Origin: Asticcacaulis sp. YBE204
GTDB taxonomy: Bacteria > Pseudomonadota > Alphaproteobacteria > Caulobacterales > Caulobacteraceae
Direction: 5' to 3'
Assembly (NCBI RefSeq): GCF_000495855.1
Contig: NZ_AWGF01000004.1
Span: forward strand, 372,001-436,000
Length of the DNA: 64,000 nucleotides
The number at the start of each line of letters is the position of its first letter. The stretch's first letter is position 1. The translations under genes were made by a program, and so were the position numbers. Shown in pieces: positions 8,594-17,573 of the stretch. The notes under the pieces were generated by a model. That model saw only the letters and a program-made list of their open reading frames with translations. It did not search any database and had not been told where the DNA came from.

Positions 8594-9811
8594 ATGCGCA
8601 AGGATTCAACCCTTTTTCCCCTGACCACCCTGCAACGGCAGGGAATTTTTTACGCCCTCATCTTCATCGGATCGGGCGCCAGCCTGCCCTATATGCCGCT
8701 GTGGTTCGCCGACAAGGGCATGACCGGGGCGCAGATCGGCTTTATCCTCGCCCTGCCGTTGCTGCTGCGCGCGGTGACCGGGCCGATCATGGGGATATGG
8801 GCCGAAACGTTCCCCTTGTTCCGCACGCCGCTGATCTATCTGGCGGCGCTGGGCGGAATTTTCTATGGGCTTTTAGGGGCGTGGCCGCTGTTTCAGGAGT
8901 GGCGGTTTGTGGTTTTCGCCCTCGTCTGGTGCCTCGGCTATAGCTGCATTACCTCGATCAGCCCCTTGCTGGACGTGATGACGATCCAGATGTCGAAGCG
9001 CGAGGGTTTCAACTATACGCGGCCGCGTGCGATTGGCTCGGCCTCGTTCATCGCCGCCAATATTGCGGTCGGTTATGGGCTGAACTGGCTCGGTGTCGAT
9101 CTGATCCATGTCTGGGTGGTCTGTCTTTGCTTCGCGGCCACGCTGGCGGCGGGCTATGTTCTGCCGAAAGCCGTGCGCCATATCGACGTCCCTGTCACCG
9201 AAGCCGCGCCCGTGCCGACAGGTTCGGGCTGGGCCAAGATCAGGGTTCTGGTCGGCAATCCTGTTTTCGTTTTGCTGCTGATCGCCATGGGCTGCATTCA
9301 GGCGGCGCACGGCTTTTACTACGGGTTTTCGACGATCATCTGGAAAGGGCAGGGGCTCGACGGGGCGACCTGCGGCTATCTGTGGGGGACGGGCGTGGCG
9401 GCGGAAGTCATTTTTTTGACGCTGGGGTTCCGCATCCGCAACCGCTTCGGCTCGTGGACCCTGCTGGTCGTGGCGGGGGCCTTGAGCACCCTGCGCTGGT
9501 TGGTGATGGGCTTCGCGCCGCCGTTATGGGTCTTGTGGCCGTTGCAGACCCTGCACGCGGCGTCGTTCGCGGCCTGCTACCTGGCGGGGCTCGACCTCGT
9601 CAATCGCATGGCCCCCAAGGGGTCGGAAAGCCTCGCGCAAACGCTCAACGCCGCCTATGTGATGGGGGTGATGATGGGCCTGTCGACGCTCAGTTCCGGG
9701 CCAATCTACGACGTGCTGGGCGGTGGCGGCTATTTCGTGATGGGCGGGCTGGCAGCGTGCGGTTTCGCGATTGCGATCTGGCTCTATCGCAAGCAGGTCA
9801 TGACGGCGTGA
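8594..9811 (+). CDS. MFS transporter, HcaT/nucleoside-permease-like (MFS_1_like)
   Basis: A 405-residue polytopic inner-membrane protein with about 12 hydrophobic segments. The sequence resembles the MFS_1_like group (HcaT, 3-phenylpropionate permease): early GASLPYMPLWFADKGMTG and a later AHGFYYGFSTIIWKGQG segment. The substrate cannot be told from sequence. The gene is divergent from pip. No clear ribosome binding site is seen, so the exact start is less certain. Confidence 0.8.
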   Translation: MRKDSTLFPLTTLQRQGIFYALIFIGSGASLPYMPLWFADKGMTGAQIGFILALPLLLRAVTGPIMGIWAETFPLFRTPLIYLAALGGIFYGLLGAWPLFQEWRFVVFALVWCLGYSCITSISPLLDVMTIQMSKREGFNYTRPRAIGSASFIAANIAVGYGLNWLGVDLIHVWVVCLCFAATLAAGYVLPKAVRHIDVPVTEAAPVPTGSGWAKIRVLVGNPVFVLLLIAMGCIQAAHGFYYGFSTIIWKGQGLDGATCGYLWGTGVAAEVIFLTLGFRIRNRFGSWTLLVVAGALSTLRWLVMGFAPPLWVLWPLQTLHAASFAACYLAGLDLVNRMAPKGSESLAQTLNAAYVMGVMMGLSTLSSGPIYDVLGGGGYFVMGGLAACGFAIAIWLYRKQVMTA

Positions 9812-9870
9812 CTCCCTCCTCCCTACGCAGTGGGGAGGTGGCATTTGCAAAGCAAATGACGGAGGGGGCA
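9812..9870. repeat. Family I repeat, short form
   Basis: CTCCCTCCTCCCTACGCAGT then GGGGAGGTGGC, with internal ATTTGCAAAGCAAAT hairpin and GACGGAGGGGGC end. The element begins one base after the MFS stop codon. Confidence 0.75.
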
Positions 9871-9962
9871 ACTCGGACTTTCAGCGGCCTCAGGCATTGG
9901 GCGATAGATTGACATGAGCCGGATTTAAGCAGAAATTTGGTGTCCTAAAAGGAAGCATTGCT

Positions 9963-10109
9963 ATGCCCGTCGCTCCATCCGCCTCTCTGCAAAATGAAAT
10001 GGAATATATCGAGGTTTATCAATCGATTCTGCGTAGCTTAGATGAAGCAGAGCGAGGAGAGGTGCATTCTGCAAGCGTTCTGGACGAAATTATAGCCGAG
10101 TATCAATAA
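9963..10109 (+). CDS. Small acidic protein, unknown
   Basis: A 48-residue protein (MPVAPSASLQNEMEYIEVYQ at the start), strongly acidic and predicted helical. AGGAAG stands about 6 bases upstream of the ATG as a ribosome binding site. It ends 2 bases before the start of the next gene, so the two are a tight pair. Base composition is visibly more AT-rich than its neighbours, which may indicate acquisition. No family is recognised; an antitoxin- or immunity-like role is only a guess from size and pairing. Confidence 0.55.
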   Translation: MPVAPSASLQNEMEYIEVYQSILRSLDEAERGEVHSASVLDEIIAEYQ

Positions 10110-10111
10110 CC

Positions 10112-10318
10112 GTGTTGCCGCCGTGGGAAAAGTATCCGGAGCTGCCCAAAGGCCGTATCGGCTGGCGCATGGGATATGGCGAAGACTATATGAATGCCTT
10201 CTGGAAATGGTTCAGCAAATTGCCAGACAACGAGAAGGATGCGTACGAGCAAACATCTCCGGAGCCTGAGGGCTGGACCGGTTTCTACGGGCGTATTCGC
10301 GCGAACCCTTGGCTTTAA
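10112..10318 (+). CDS. Conserved small protein, unknown
   Basis: A 68-residue protein rich in Trp and Tyr (PPWEKYPEL, GWRMGYGEDYM, WKWFSKL). It begins at a GTG two bases after the preceding stop. The sequence resembles small hypothetical proteins with the motif WRMGYGE followed by an FxxWF segment, which I have seen described only as uncharacterised. It ends 3 bases before the convergent epimerase gene. The upstream coupled gene and AT-richer sequence suggest the pair moved together. Confidence 0.6.
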   Translation: MLPPWEKYPELPKGRIGWRMGYGEDYMNAFWKWFSKLPDNEKDAYEQTSPEPEGWTGFYGRIRANPWL

Positions 10319-10321
10319 ACC

Positions 10322-11284
10322 CTAACCCCACAACGCCGGTTCCGGCGGCGACAGGATCGAGCCGGTGATCTTCAGCCCGTGGTCGCGGTCGCGGGCCAGC
10401 AGCAGCGGACCGTCGAGGTCGACGAAGTCCGCGCCCTGAGCCACGATCATCGCCGGGGCCATCGACAGCGACGTCGCCACCATGCAGCCGACCATGACCA
10501 TCAGGCCCCTATCCTTGGCGGCTTGTTTCAGGGCCAGCGCCTCGGTCAGGCCGCCGGTCTTGTCGAGCTTGATATTGACGCAGGCATAGAGCCCGGCGCA
10601 GTGATCGAGTTCGGCGCGCGTATGCAGGCTCTCATCTGCGCACAGAGGCACGGGGCAGTCGTAACCGTAGAGCGTCTCGTCCTCACCGGCCTTGAGCGGC
10701 TGTTCGATCAGCACGACGCCGAGGCGTTTCAGTTCCGGCGCAATGGCTTTCAGATCGGCGAGCGTCAGGCCTTCATTGGCATCGACGATAAGGCGCGTAT
10801 TGGGGGCATTTACGCGCACGGCTTCGACGCGGGCAAGGTCGTCTGGCCCGCCGATTTTCAGCTTCAGCAGCGGGCGGCGGGCATTGGCCAGGGCCTGCGC
10901 GCCCATGGCTTCGGGGGTATCGAGGCTCAGGGTAAAGGCGGTTTTCAGCGGCGATAATGCCCGCAGACCTGCGGCCCTGTAGGCCGGAACACCGGACTGC
11001 TTGGCGCGCAGATCCCACAGGGCGCAGTCGAGCGCATTACAGGCCGCGCCGGGGCAGATAGCCGGCTCGAACCCGGCTTCGATCTGGGCGCGGGCGTCTT
11101 CAAGCTGCGCCATTTCGCCGTCCATCGTCTCGCCGTAGCGGGCATAGGGCACGGCTTCGCCGCGTCCGGTATATACACCGTCGGTCACCTCGACATAGAG
11201 GACGTGAGCCTCGGTCTTGGAGCCGCGGGCGATGCTAAATCGTCCGGCAATGGGCCAGGCCTCGGCGCGATAGCTGAGTTTCAT
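10322..11284 (-). CDS. L-Ala-D/L-Glu epimerase (enolase-superfamily dipeptide epimerase)
   Basis: A 320-residue muconate-lactonising subgroup enolase-superfamily enzyme. Catalytic features are the KLKIG lysine motif (about residues 142-146), metal ligands in VDANEG, EQPL and CADES, and the second lysine in NIKLDKTGG. This pattern is that of L-Ala-D/L-Glu epimerases (YcjG/YkfB), which convert the dipeptide released from murein peptides so that it can be recycled. Its start overlaps the stop of the TipN-like gene by one base (TGATG), so it is cotranslated with it. Confidence 0.85.
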   Translation of the reverse strand: MKLSYRAEAWPIAGRFSIARGSKTEAHVLYVEVTDGVYTGRGEAVPYARYGETMDGEMAQLEDARAQIEAGFEPAICPGAACNALDCALWDLRAKQSGVPAYRAAGLRALSPLKTAFTLSLDTPEAMGAQALANARRPLLKLKIGGPDDLARVEAVRVNAPNTRLIVDANEGLTLADLKAIAPELKRLGVVLIEQPLKAGEDETLYGYDCPVPLCADESLHTRAELDHCAGLYACVNIKLDKTGGLTEALALKQAAKDRGLMVMVGCMVATSLSMAPAMIVAQGADFVDLDGPLLLARDRDHGLKITGSILSPPEPALWG

Positions 11285-14118
11285 CAGATCAGGTCGCTGA
11301 TGGCCGCGTCGAACAGCAGGTAGGTGCGGCCGACATCGGTGGCCAGAACCTCACCCAGCGCCGTGCGTGGGTCGCGCGTCAGGAGCGCGATATTGATCTG
11401 ACGGTCGTAGAAGGTGACGAATTCCTGCGCCTGTTCGCGCAGGGGAATGTCGGTGGTCAGGCGGCGGCTCAGGCGGCGGATGGCGGCGGGCGCGATGCGG
11501 CGGATGACCAGACGCGCGCCTTCGTTGTCGTCGGCGACGATGGCGGCGATGATTTCATCGACGCGCGCGCGATTGAGCAGGGCGTGGGTATCGACGCCCA
11601 TGGCCGCCACTTCGCCGATCATCAGGTCATCGAGATTGTCATAATCGCCTTCGGGTGCGACCGGTTCCGGATCGGGGATCGGCGGCGCGCGACGCGAAGC
11701 CGGTTGAGGTTGTGGGGTTCCGCCTTCGCGGCCTTCCATGCCGTTGAGCAGGTCACGCCACGACCAGCCTTCCTGCACGCTGGCCGGACGGGCCACGGAC
11801 GGGCGCGCCGACGGAGGCGTGGGGGCAGGGGTGAGCGGCGTTTCGAGCGGATCGAGGCCGACGCGGGGGCGCGACCGTTCGATCGGACGCTCGGTAGCCA
11901 GATTGCGACGTTCCGGTCTTAAAGCGTCTCTGGGCGTCTCTTTCGGGCGGTCGAAGCGCTCGACATAAGGATTAGGCGCAGTAGGGGCGGTCGGCAGGGG
12001 CTGCGAGCCCAGAACCCCCATCAGGCGCACGGCCTCGGTCAGCATTTCGTAGTTGCGCTTGACGCGGTCCTGGAACGCCTGATCGACGCTTTCGGTTTCC
12101 TGCGCAGCCTTCTTGGCGGCTTCGGTCATGGCGATCAGGCCGTCTTCGACTGCGCGGCGGATTTCTTCAAGGCGCGACTTGGCCTGAATCGGCAGTTCGT
12201 CGGCGCGGGCATTGAGTTCGTTGAGCGCGGCATCGACCTGCTTGATGCCTTCGCGGGCGTGGGCGAAGGAGCGGTCCAGCCGGTCGGCGGCCACGGTCCC
12301 GGCTTCATCGATCAGATTGGCCGAATCCTCGATGAGGCGTCGCGCGGCGACGAACCGCGAATCGAAGGCTTCGTCGGCCTTTTTTCCGGCTTCGAACAGC
12401 GATTCATTGAGGCGATCGACGCGGCCTTGCGCGGTGAGGGCGGCGGCATCGGCGGCGCGGCGGGCGTCTTCGGCGGCGAGGTTAAGTTGCTCAAGCGCGT
12501 GGCGCGTCTCGCCGATCAGTTCGTCGCGCGCATCGGCGGCCATGACCGAGATGTTCGACAGGGTCGAATGGATGCGCGTCTCGAACGCCGTGCGCTCGTT
12601 TTCGGCGCCGTTGAGCACCTGACGGAACTGCTCCTGCGCGTGCAGCACCAGATCGCGCAGGACATCGACGCCGCGCGACGAGGTTTCCCCCAGTTCGACG
12701 GTGGCGGTGCGCGTGACGGTCAGGGCCTCGCTCAATTGCGCGCGCTGGTTTTCCAGATGGACGGCGAAGTCCTCCTGATCGGCGCGCAGGGAAAGCGCGG
12801 CCGAGACCAGCCCGGCGCGTTGCTGCGACAGGCCTTCCTCGACGCTGCGGATCTGATCGGCGACACCGGCCCCGGCGGTTTCCAGACGCAAGGTCTGACG
12901 GTCGAGGTCTTCGGTGATGACGCGGGCGGTATTGTGGGCGTCGGATGCGGCGGTGGCCAGATCGGCGGCACGGGCGGCCAGAGCCGCTTCGGCTTCGCGA
13001 AGCTGGGTTTGCGCGAGGTCCGACGCATCGGCAACCATGCGCGCCTGACGGTCGACGGCCTCGATGACGCCCTGCGCCTGCACGTCGAGCTGCTGGCCCA
13101 TAGCGATGACGGCCTGACGCTCGTGGGCGAGGGTGCCGGTGATATGCTGGGTCGAGCCGCGCGCGTGTTCGGCGGCGGCCAGAAGCGCCTCGGTCTCGCC
13201 TTTCAGGCGCTGGCTGAGGTCGTCGAGGTCGCCATGCGCCAGACGCACGGCGCGCACGGCCTGTTCGACCTGCTGACGCAGCGAATCGACCAGAGCGGTC
13301 GTTTGTGACGCGGCCATCGAGGCGGGGGCGACCATCGCATCCGCCAAAGCGGCGGTGCGGCGGGCCTCACGCGACAGGGCAGCGGCGTGGCGCAGCGCAA
13401 AGGCCGTGGCGACGATCAACCCGATGGGGAAGAGGGCCAGCGCGCCGAGGATAACCAGACGGAAGGGCTGCGTCGTAAAGGCGGCAAGATTGCTTTCGGC
13501 CCCCAGTACGAAAGCCGTCAGGCACAGGGCCCAGCCCAGACTAATGACCGTGACGCCGCCCCAGAACAGACCGCCCGAACCGCCCGAGACCTTCATCACG
13601 CCTTCGGGCTTGACCTTGATGGCGGCAACGTCGGTCGGCGTCTCGGTCCTGACCTGCGGACGATAGGCACCGGGTTTTTGCGTTATAGGTGCGGAAGGTT
13701 CCGGCGGCGGGGTGATGGTCATGACGTCCGGTTCGGGCGCGATCGCCGCTTCCACCGCTGCCGGTTCAGGTGCATAAACGCGTTCCGGTTCCGGTACGGC
13801 ATCGAACGCGGTAGGGGCCTCAGGTTCCGGAATGTGAGGTTCTGACGCGTAGTCTGACGCGTCGGCGGGCTCGGCGATCAGGGTCGCTTCGGGCGCAGGT
13901 TCTGCTGTGCTTTCGTCCGATGTGTCGGCAATCACGTGTGTTTCGGACCCATGCGTTTCAGGCCCACGCGTTTCAGGAATATCGAGATCGTCTTCTCCGT
14001 CAAACTCCGGGTCGATTTCAGGCAAGGCCTCATCCCCTTCGACGGGGCGGCGAGACCGGACGCGGCCGCGAATCTCCGAAGACGTCAGATTCAGAGGGGG
14101 GCGAATGCGTGATTTCAT
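11284..14118 (-). CDS. tipN: TipN-like polarity protein: two TM segments and long coiled coil
   Basis: A 944-residue protein. Residues 1-175 are acidic and Pro/Glu/Ala-rich (disordered). Two membrane helices follow at about 182-206 and 220-242. Then comes a ~450-residue Ala/Glu/Arg-rich coiled coil, a Pro-rich linker, and a conserved C-terminal domain of about 120 residues starting near YDNLDDLMIGEVAA. This architecture matches TipN, the new-pole marker of Caulobacter that positions the flagellum and cell-cycle proteins. The name rests on architecture and lineage rather than on a recognised signature, so it is tentative. An AGGAC site precedes the ATG. Confidence 0.6.
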   Translation of the reverse strand: MKSRIRPPLNLTSSEIRGRVRSRRPVEGDEALPEIDPEFDGEDDLDIPETRGPETHGSETHVIADTSDESTAEPAPEATLIAEPADASDYASEPHIPEPEAPTAFDAVPEPERVYAPEPAAVEAAIAPEPDVMTITPPPEPSAPITQKPGAYRPQVRTETPTDVAAIKVKPEGVMKVSGGSGGLFWGGVTVISLGWALCLTAFVLGAESNLAAFTTQPFRLVILGALALFPIGLIVATAFALRHAAALSREARRTAALADAMVAPASMAASQTTALVDSLRQQVEQAVRAVRLAHGDLDDLSQRLKGETEALLAAAEHARGSTQHITGTLAHERQAVIAMGQQLDVQAQGVIEAVDRQARMVADASDLAQTQLREAEAALAARAADLATAASDAHNTARVITEDLDRQTLRLETAGAGVADQIRSVEEGLSQQRAGLVSAALSLRADQEDFAVHLENQRAQLSEALTVTRTATVELGETSSRGVDVLRDLVLHAQEQFRQVLNGAENERTAFETRIHSTLSNISVMAADARDELIGETRHALEQLNLAAEDARRAADAAALTAQGRVDRLNESLFEAGKKADEAFDSRFVAARRLIEDSANLIDEAGTVAADRLDRSFAHAREGIKQVDAALNELNARADELPIQAKSRLEEIRRAVEDGLIAMTEAAKKAAQETESVDQAFQDRVKRNYEMLTEAVRLMGVLGSQPLPTAPTAPNPYVERFDRPKETPRDALRPERRNLATERPIERSRPRVGLDPLETPLTPAPTPPSARPSVARPASVQEGWSWRDLLNGMEGREGGTPQPQPASRRAPPIPDPEPVAPEGDYDNLDDLMIGEVAAMGVDTHALLNRARVDEIIAAIVADDNEGARLVIRRIAPAAIRRLSRRLTTDIPLREQAQEFVTFYDRQINIALLTRDPRTALGEVLATDVGRTYLLFDAAISDLI

Positions 14119-14293
14119 CGATACTTGTCCTGCGCCGTCACCCTTCGCGGTCCGAAGGGCAGGGGTTTCTCCCGTTAGGCGAAACGCTAGACGCAGATCG
14201 TCCTTAACGCAAATATTTGTTGCGCGGAGAATTTAGAATTTGACGGTTTTTCCGGGGGATAGCCGCACGACGTCCGTCATAGGCCCATAAGGC

Positions 14294-14977
14294 TTAGTGA
14301 CCGGTAAAGGTACGGATATTTTGCGGGCGATCGCGGCCCTCGTCGTTCTGCGGGCAATCGGGGCCTGAGACGACGGGTTCGGCGGTGACGGCGACCTGCG
14401 CCTTGACCACGACCTTGTGCATGATCCGGGCAGCGGCTTCGATGGCGCGATCCTTGTTCAGCTCGGCCTTGTGCATCTCGACGCGGGCGGCGCGTTCGGC
14501 ATCACGCTCGATACGTTGTTGATGCCGGGCCATTTCACGCTCGATATCGGCTTCGAGGCGCTGTTCGATCTCGGTGCGTACATCCTGATCGACGATCAGC
14601 GAAAAATGCATGACCGGCGGTTTGGGGGCAGCGGGCGGCGCCAGCGGCGGTAATGGGGCCAGGATTTGGGGGGCCAGAACATGCGGACGCGGGGCGGGTT
14701 TGGGACGCGGCGCAGGCGCTATCTCGGCGACCGCTTTCGCCTTCACCGCAGCGACGGCCTTGACCGGCGCCACTTCGGCGACCGGTGCCATTTCGGCCGG
14801 CGCTTCGGGTTCGGCAACCTTGTCCTCGATGTCTGCCGGGACCTGAAGTTCCGTGCGGGGTTCGGGCGCAGGCGTCTTATGGGCGGGCGCAGATCCGCCG
14901 CCGGCACCGAAATGCAGGAACGCCGCCGAAACGAGCGCGGCAATAAAGCCGACAATGATGTCAATCAAGGATGACAT
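14294..14977 (-). CDS. Single-pass membrane protein with Ala/Pro-rich linker, unknown
   Basis: A 227-residue protein: an N-terminal membrane anchor (IDIIVGFIAALVSAAFLHF), a long Pro/Ala/Lys/Glu-rich spacer to about residue 110, then a charged helical segment with RTEIEQRLEADIEREMARHQ. The C terminus holds a single cysteine. The layout resembles energy-transducing or envelope-spanning anchors, but no TonB-type C-terminal domain is visible. The start at 14977 is chosen because the membrane segment begins directly there. The 297 bases upstream contain no gene that I can see. Confidence 0.6.
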   Translation of the reverse strand: MSSLIDIIVGFIAALVSAAFLHFGAGGGSAPAHKTPAPEPRTELQVPADIEDKVAEPEAPAEMAPVAEVAPVKAVAAVKAKAVAEIAPAPRPKPAPRPHVLAPQILAPLPPLAPPAAPKPPVMHFSLIVDQDVRTEIEQRLEADIEREMARHQQRIERDAERAARVEMHKAELNKDRAIEAAARIMHKVVVKAQVAVTAEPVVSGPDCPQNDEGRDRPQNIRTFTGH

Positions 14978-15274
14978 AGGCGTGCGCGTCCAAATTTCCC
15001 CGACCGGTCGTTTCCGGTCCAACCCAAATCTTACGAGCCATACGCGCTCGCTCGTCCAGCCAGCCAGGCAGGTACAGCTGCCTATGTCGGACGGTCACAA
15101 ATATGGGCGGATCATGCCTGAAATCGGTCACCCGTGCAACCAAAACCGCAAATCCGTCGCAGAGCCTGACGATAGGTGTCACCATGCGATAAAACGGCCA
15201 CGGCTACGTTACGCCAATTGCGGCAAAGCTGTGACGTTTGCCGATTGGGGCCGATAGATAAGCGCCTGCCGATA

Positions 15275-15856
15275 CTAGTCCGACGACGAGGAAGAGTCTG
15301 ACGAAGAGGCGTCAGACGACGGCGCGTCAGGTGCGTCCGGCACGGTGTCGGCATCTGTGGCAACGTCTGGGGACGCAGGCGCGCTGACGATATCCGGATC
15401 GTTCAGGACCGGCACGGAGGGGCCGGTATCGGGCTCCGGTTCCAGAACGTGCGGGGCGGGCGGTGCGTAAGACGGTTGCAGGCTAAGATACAGCAACCCA
15501 CCGAAGACGATGCCATTGGCACCGATCAGGGCCAGCGTCGACAACTGGCTTGGCACCGGCAGAAACCCGGCCAGTGGCGAGGCGAAGAGGAGATAGATCG
15601 GCACGATGATCATCAGAGCCAGCCACAGAAGGCCGGCAGACTTGCCGCTGTCGCGCAGTCGCCGCGAAACGAATAGCAGGAGGATGATGGCCAGCACCGC
15701 AAACACCGGCAACTCGATCAGCCATTGCGGCGTCTCGACCATCATCGCGATCACATCCGGCGCATAGGACAGGACCAGCAGGATGACCACACACATGATA
15801 AACCCGCGCCGCGTCAGGCGTCCGGTATGCAGCGGAGAATCGGCGGTCGTCGTCAT
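15275..15856 (-). CDS. DUF805-like membrane protein with acidic tail
   Basis: A 193-residue protein with four hydrophobic segments (about 20-36, 44-62, 77-94, 106-125). A DUF805-like VSRRLRDSGKSAGLLW motif follows the second segment. The C-terminal ~60 residues are Pro/Asp/Ser-rich, ending in a Ser/Asp run, and probably disordered in the cytoplasm. DUF805 proteins are of unknown function. A second DUF805 gene lies immediately upstream on the same strand (67-base gap), so this looks like a diverged tandem pair. Confidence 0.65.
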   Translation of the reverse strand: MTTTADSPLHTGRLTRRGFIMCVVILLVLSYAPDVIAMMVETPQWLIELPVFAVLAIILLLFVSRRLRDSGKSAGLLWLALMIIVPIYLLFASPLAGFLPVPSQLSTLALIGANGIVFGGLLYLSLQPSYAPPAPHVLEPEPDTGPSVPVLNDPDIVSAPASPDVATDADTVPDAPDAPSSDASSSDSSSSSD

Positions 15857-15923
15857 CTGTGGCTCTGGCTAGGGTCTGTTTGCAAAGGTTAACATCGCTT
15901 CGGTCTTTGGCGAACCTTAAAAA

Positions 15924-16424
15924 CTAAAACACGGTGGTGTCGAGTTGCGGCGGCCGCAACGGGTCAGGGCCGTATTTATTCGGGCCGCGATCTCCGGCTT
16001 TGAAGGTTAGAACCAGCCCCAGGCCGAGGCCCGTCACATTGCCCACCATGCCGATAATATTGTTGGCGCTTATGATGGTCTCAGGCACAACCATGAAAGC
16101 GTTGGCCACCGTGACGCCCAGATCGAACGGCAGGTCGAACAAGGCCAGAACGCACCACCACGCCGTCCAGCCGAGATCGTGCAACCGCTTGGCATATAGA
16201 CACACCAGCAGATACAAGAACGGGAGCATCACCGCCAGATAGATCAGGGCCGCCTGAGGCGTGCTGATACCTTCATCGACAAGTCCGCTGGCCCCCATGA
16301 GCATAAAACCGCTGAACATGACGGCGGCGAACAAAAGACCGTGTACAAAATACTGCATCCGGCTCATACGACCGGCGGTCGATAGATATTCGGCGGGTGT
16401 CAGGAAAAAGCGCGGCTTGGCCAT
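15924..16424 (-). CDS. DUF805 family inner-membrane protein
   Basis: A 166-residue protein with the full DUF805 pattern: a GRMSRMQYF entry segment, four membrane helices, CLYAKRLHDLGWTAWW after helix two, and the C-terminal GDRGPNKYGPDP. Family function is unknown. AGGGGGA lies before the ATG. It probably forms a unit with the DUF805-like gene downstream. Confidence 0.85.
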   Translation of the reverse strand: MAKPRFFLTPAEYLSTAGRMSRMQYFVHGLLFAAVMFSGFMLMGASGLVDEGISTPQAALIYLAVMLPFLYLLVCLYAKRLHDLGWTAWWCVLALFDLPFDLGVTVANAFMVVPETIISANNIIGMVGNVTGLGLGLVLTFKAGDRGPNKYGPDPLRPPQLDTTVF

Positions 16425-16482
16425 GATGTGAAGTCCCCCTTTAGCGAGGTCAACTCACCATGGACGCAACCGTTTGTAAAGC

Positions 16483-17130
16483 TCAGCGCCCGTTGTGCCG
16501 CTCACGCAGGACATCGAGGACGGCCTCCAGCGTCGTTTCGCGCGCCATGAGCAACACCGACAGGTGATAGAGCAGATCGCCCGCTTCGGCATGCAATTCG
16601 TCGAGGTCGCCCGCACGTCCGGCCAGAGCGGTCTCTAAGCCTTCCTCGCCGACCTTCTGGGCGATCTTGGCGACGCCCTTCTGCATCAGGCGAGCGGTGT
16701 AGCTGTCGGCGGGCGGGGCCTTGGCGCGTTCGGCCACGACGTGAGCGAGGTGTCCCATAAAGCCGATGCCCGGCGCGGTCTCGTGCCCGAAGCACGAGGT
16801 CGTCTTGGTGTGGCACGTCGGGCCGACCGGGCGCGCCATGACCAGCAGGGCGTCTTCGTCGCAGTCGGTCAGGACGTGGTCGAGATTGAGAAAATCGCCG
16901 GAGGTCTCGCCTTTGCGCCAGCGCCCACCCTTGGAGCGCGAGAAGAAGGTCACCTGACGCGCGGTCAGCGTCTCGGTCAAGGCGGCCTTGTCCATATAGC
17001 CCAGCATCAGAACCTGAAGCGTGTCGGCGTCCTGCACGATGGCGGGAATCAGGCCGTCGCCCTTGGTGAAATCGAGCGCGTCGATATCGGCGAGGGTGAG
17101 CGGGTTGGGTAGTTTGTGGGATTCGGGCAT
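16483..17130 (-). CDS. hisIE: Bifunctional phosphoribosyl-AMP cyclohydrolase / phosphoribosyl-ATP pyrophosphatase
   Basis: A 215-residue fusion catalysing steps 2 and 3 of histidine synthesis. The HisI domain (about 1-115) has FFSRSKGGRWRKGE, the metal-binding DCDEDALL and the zinc-site Cys and His of GPTCHTKTTSCF. The HisE domain (about 120-215) has QKVGEEGLETALA and AGDLLYHLSVLL. Its ATG overlaps the stop of the upstream 76-residue membrane protein by one base (TAATG). It closes the his operon. Confidence 0.93.
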   Translation of the reverse strand: MPESHKLPNPLTLADIDALDFTKGDGLIPAIVQDADTLQVLMLGYMDKAALTETLTARQVTFFSRSKGGRWRKGETSGDFLNLDHVLTDCDEDALLVMARPVGPTCHTKTTSCFGHETAPGIGFMGHLAHVVAERAKAPPADSYTARLMQKGVAKIAQKVGEEGLETALAGRAGDLDELHAEAGDLLYHLSVLLMARETTLEAVLDVLRERHNGR

Positions 17131-17360
17131 TATCGGGTCTGCGACTTTATGAGGGCGATCAGTTTCAGGAAGGTGGGGCGGGCCATAAACGCGCCGAGGC
17201 ACATGGCCGCCAGAAGAGACAGGAAGGTCAGCAGGTTGGTGCCTTCGGGATTACCGACGGCTAACCGGTCGAGGACAACGGCATAAAGCACTAATCCGCT
17301 TACGGCAAACAGCAGAAAACCTGCCAGACCGATCAGCCAGAATATCAGCTTTCGCCACAT
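17130..17360 (-). CDS. Small two-helix membrane protein in the his operon, unknown
   Basis: A 76-residue protein with hydrophobic segments at about 6-26 and 42-60 and a basic C terminus (LIALIKSQTR). It lies between hisF and hisIE. Its stop codon overlaps the hisIE start by one base, so translation is coupled. A repeat element separates it from hisF. No family is recognised. It is unusual for a membrane protein to be embedded in a his operon. Confidence 0.65.
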   Translation of the reverse strand: MWRKLIFWLIGLAGFLLFAVSGLVLYAVVLDRLAVGNPEGTNLLTFLSLLAAMCLGAFMARPTFLKLIALIKSQTR

Positions 17361-17384
17361 GTCTACGTTCCTGCTGCAAGTAAG

Positions 17385-17566
17385 AACCCCACCACCACAT
17401 CTCATTTGCTTCGCAAATTCGTGCGGTCTCAACGCTTGCAAAAGATATACTTTTGCTGACGCTATACCCCAACAAGTTGGGGAGGAATGAAGGTCTGTAT
17501 CTTTCTTATTCCTCCCTGCCTTTGGCGGGGAGGGGGACCGCGCCCGAAGGGCGTGGTGGTGGGGTA
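17385..17566. repeat. Family I repeat pair with nested hairpin module
   Basis: Two facing elements between hisF and the 76-residue gene. The first begins at AACCCCACCACCAC and ends in CAACAAGTTGGGGAGG. It carries the nested module at 17431-17466, with stem GCAAAAG / CTTTTGC around an ATATA loop. The second runs from ATTCCTCCCTGCC to GGTGGTGGGG. Confidence 0.8.
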
Positions 17567-17573
17567 TCTTGCT

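Noticed and set aside
12259-13308. 349-codon open frame opposite the TipN-like coiled coil
   Set aside because: Reverse complement of Ala/Glu-rich coiled coil gives a Gly/Arg/Phe-rich frame with no features of a real protein.
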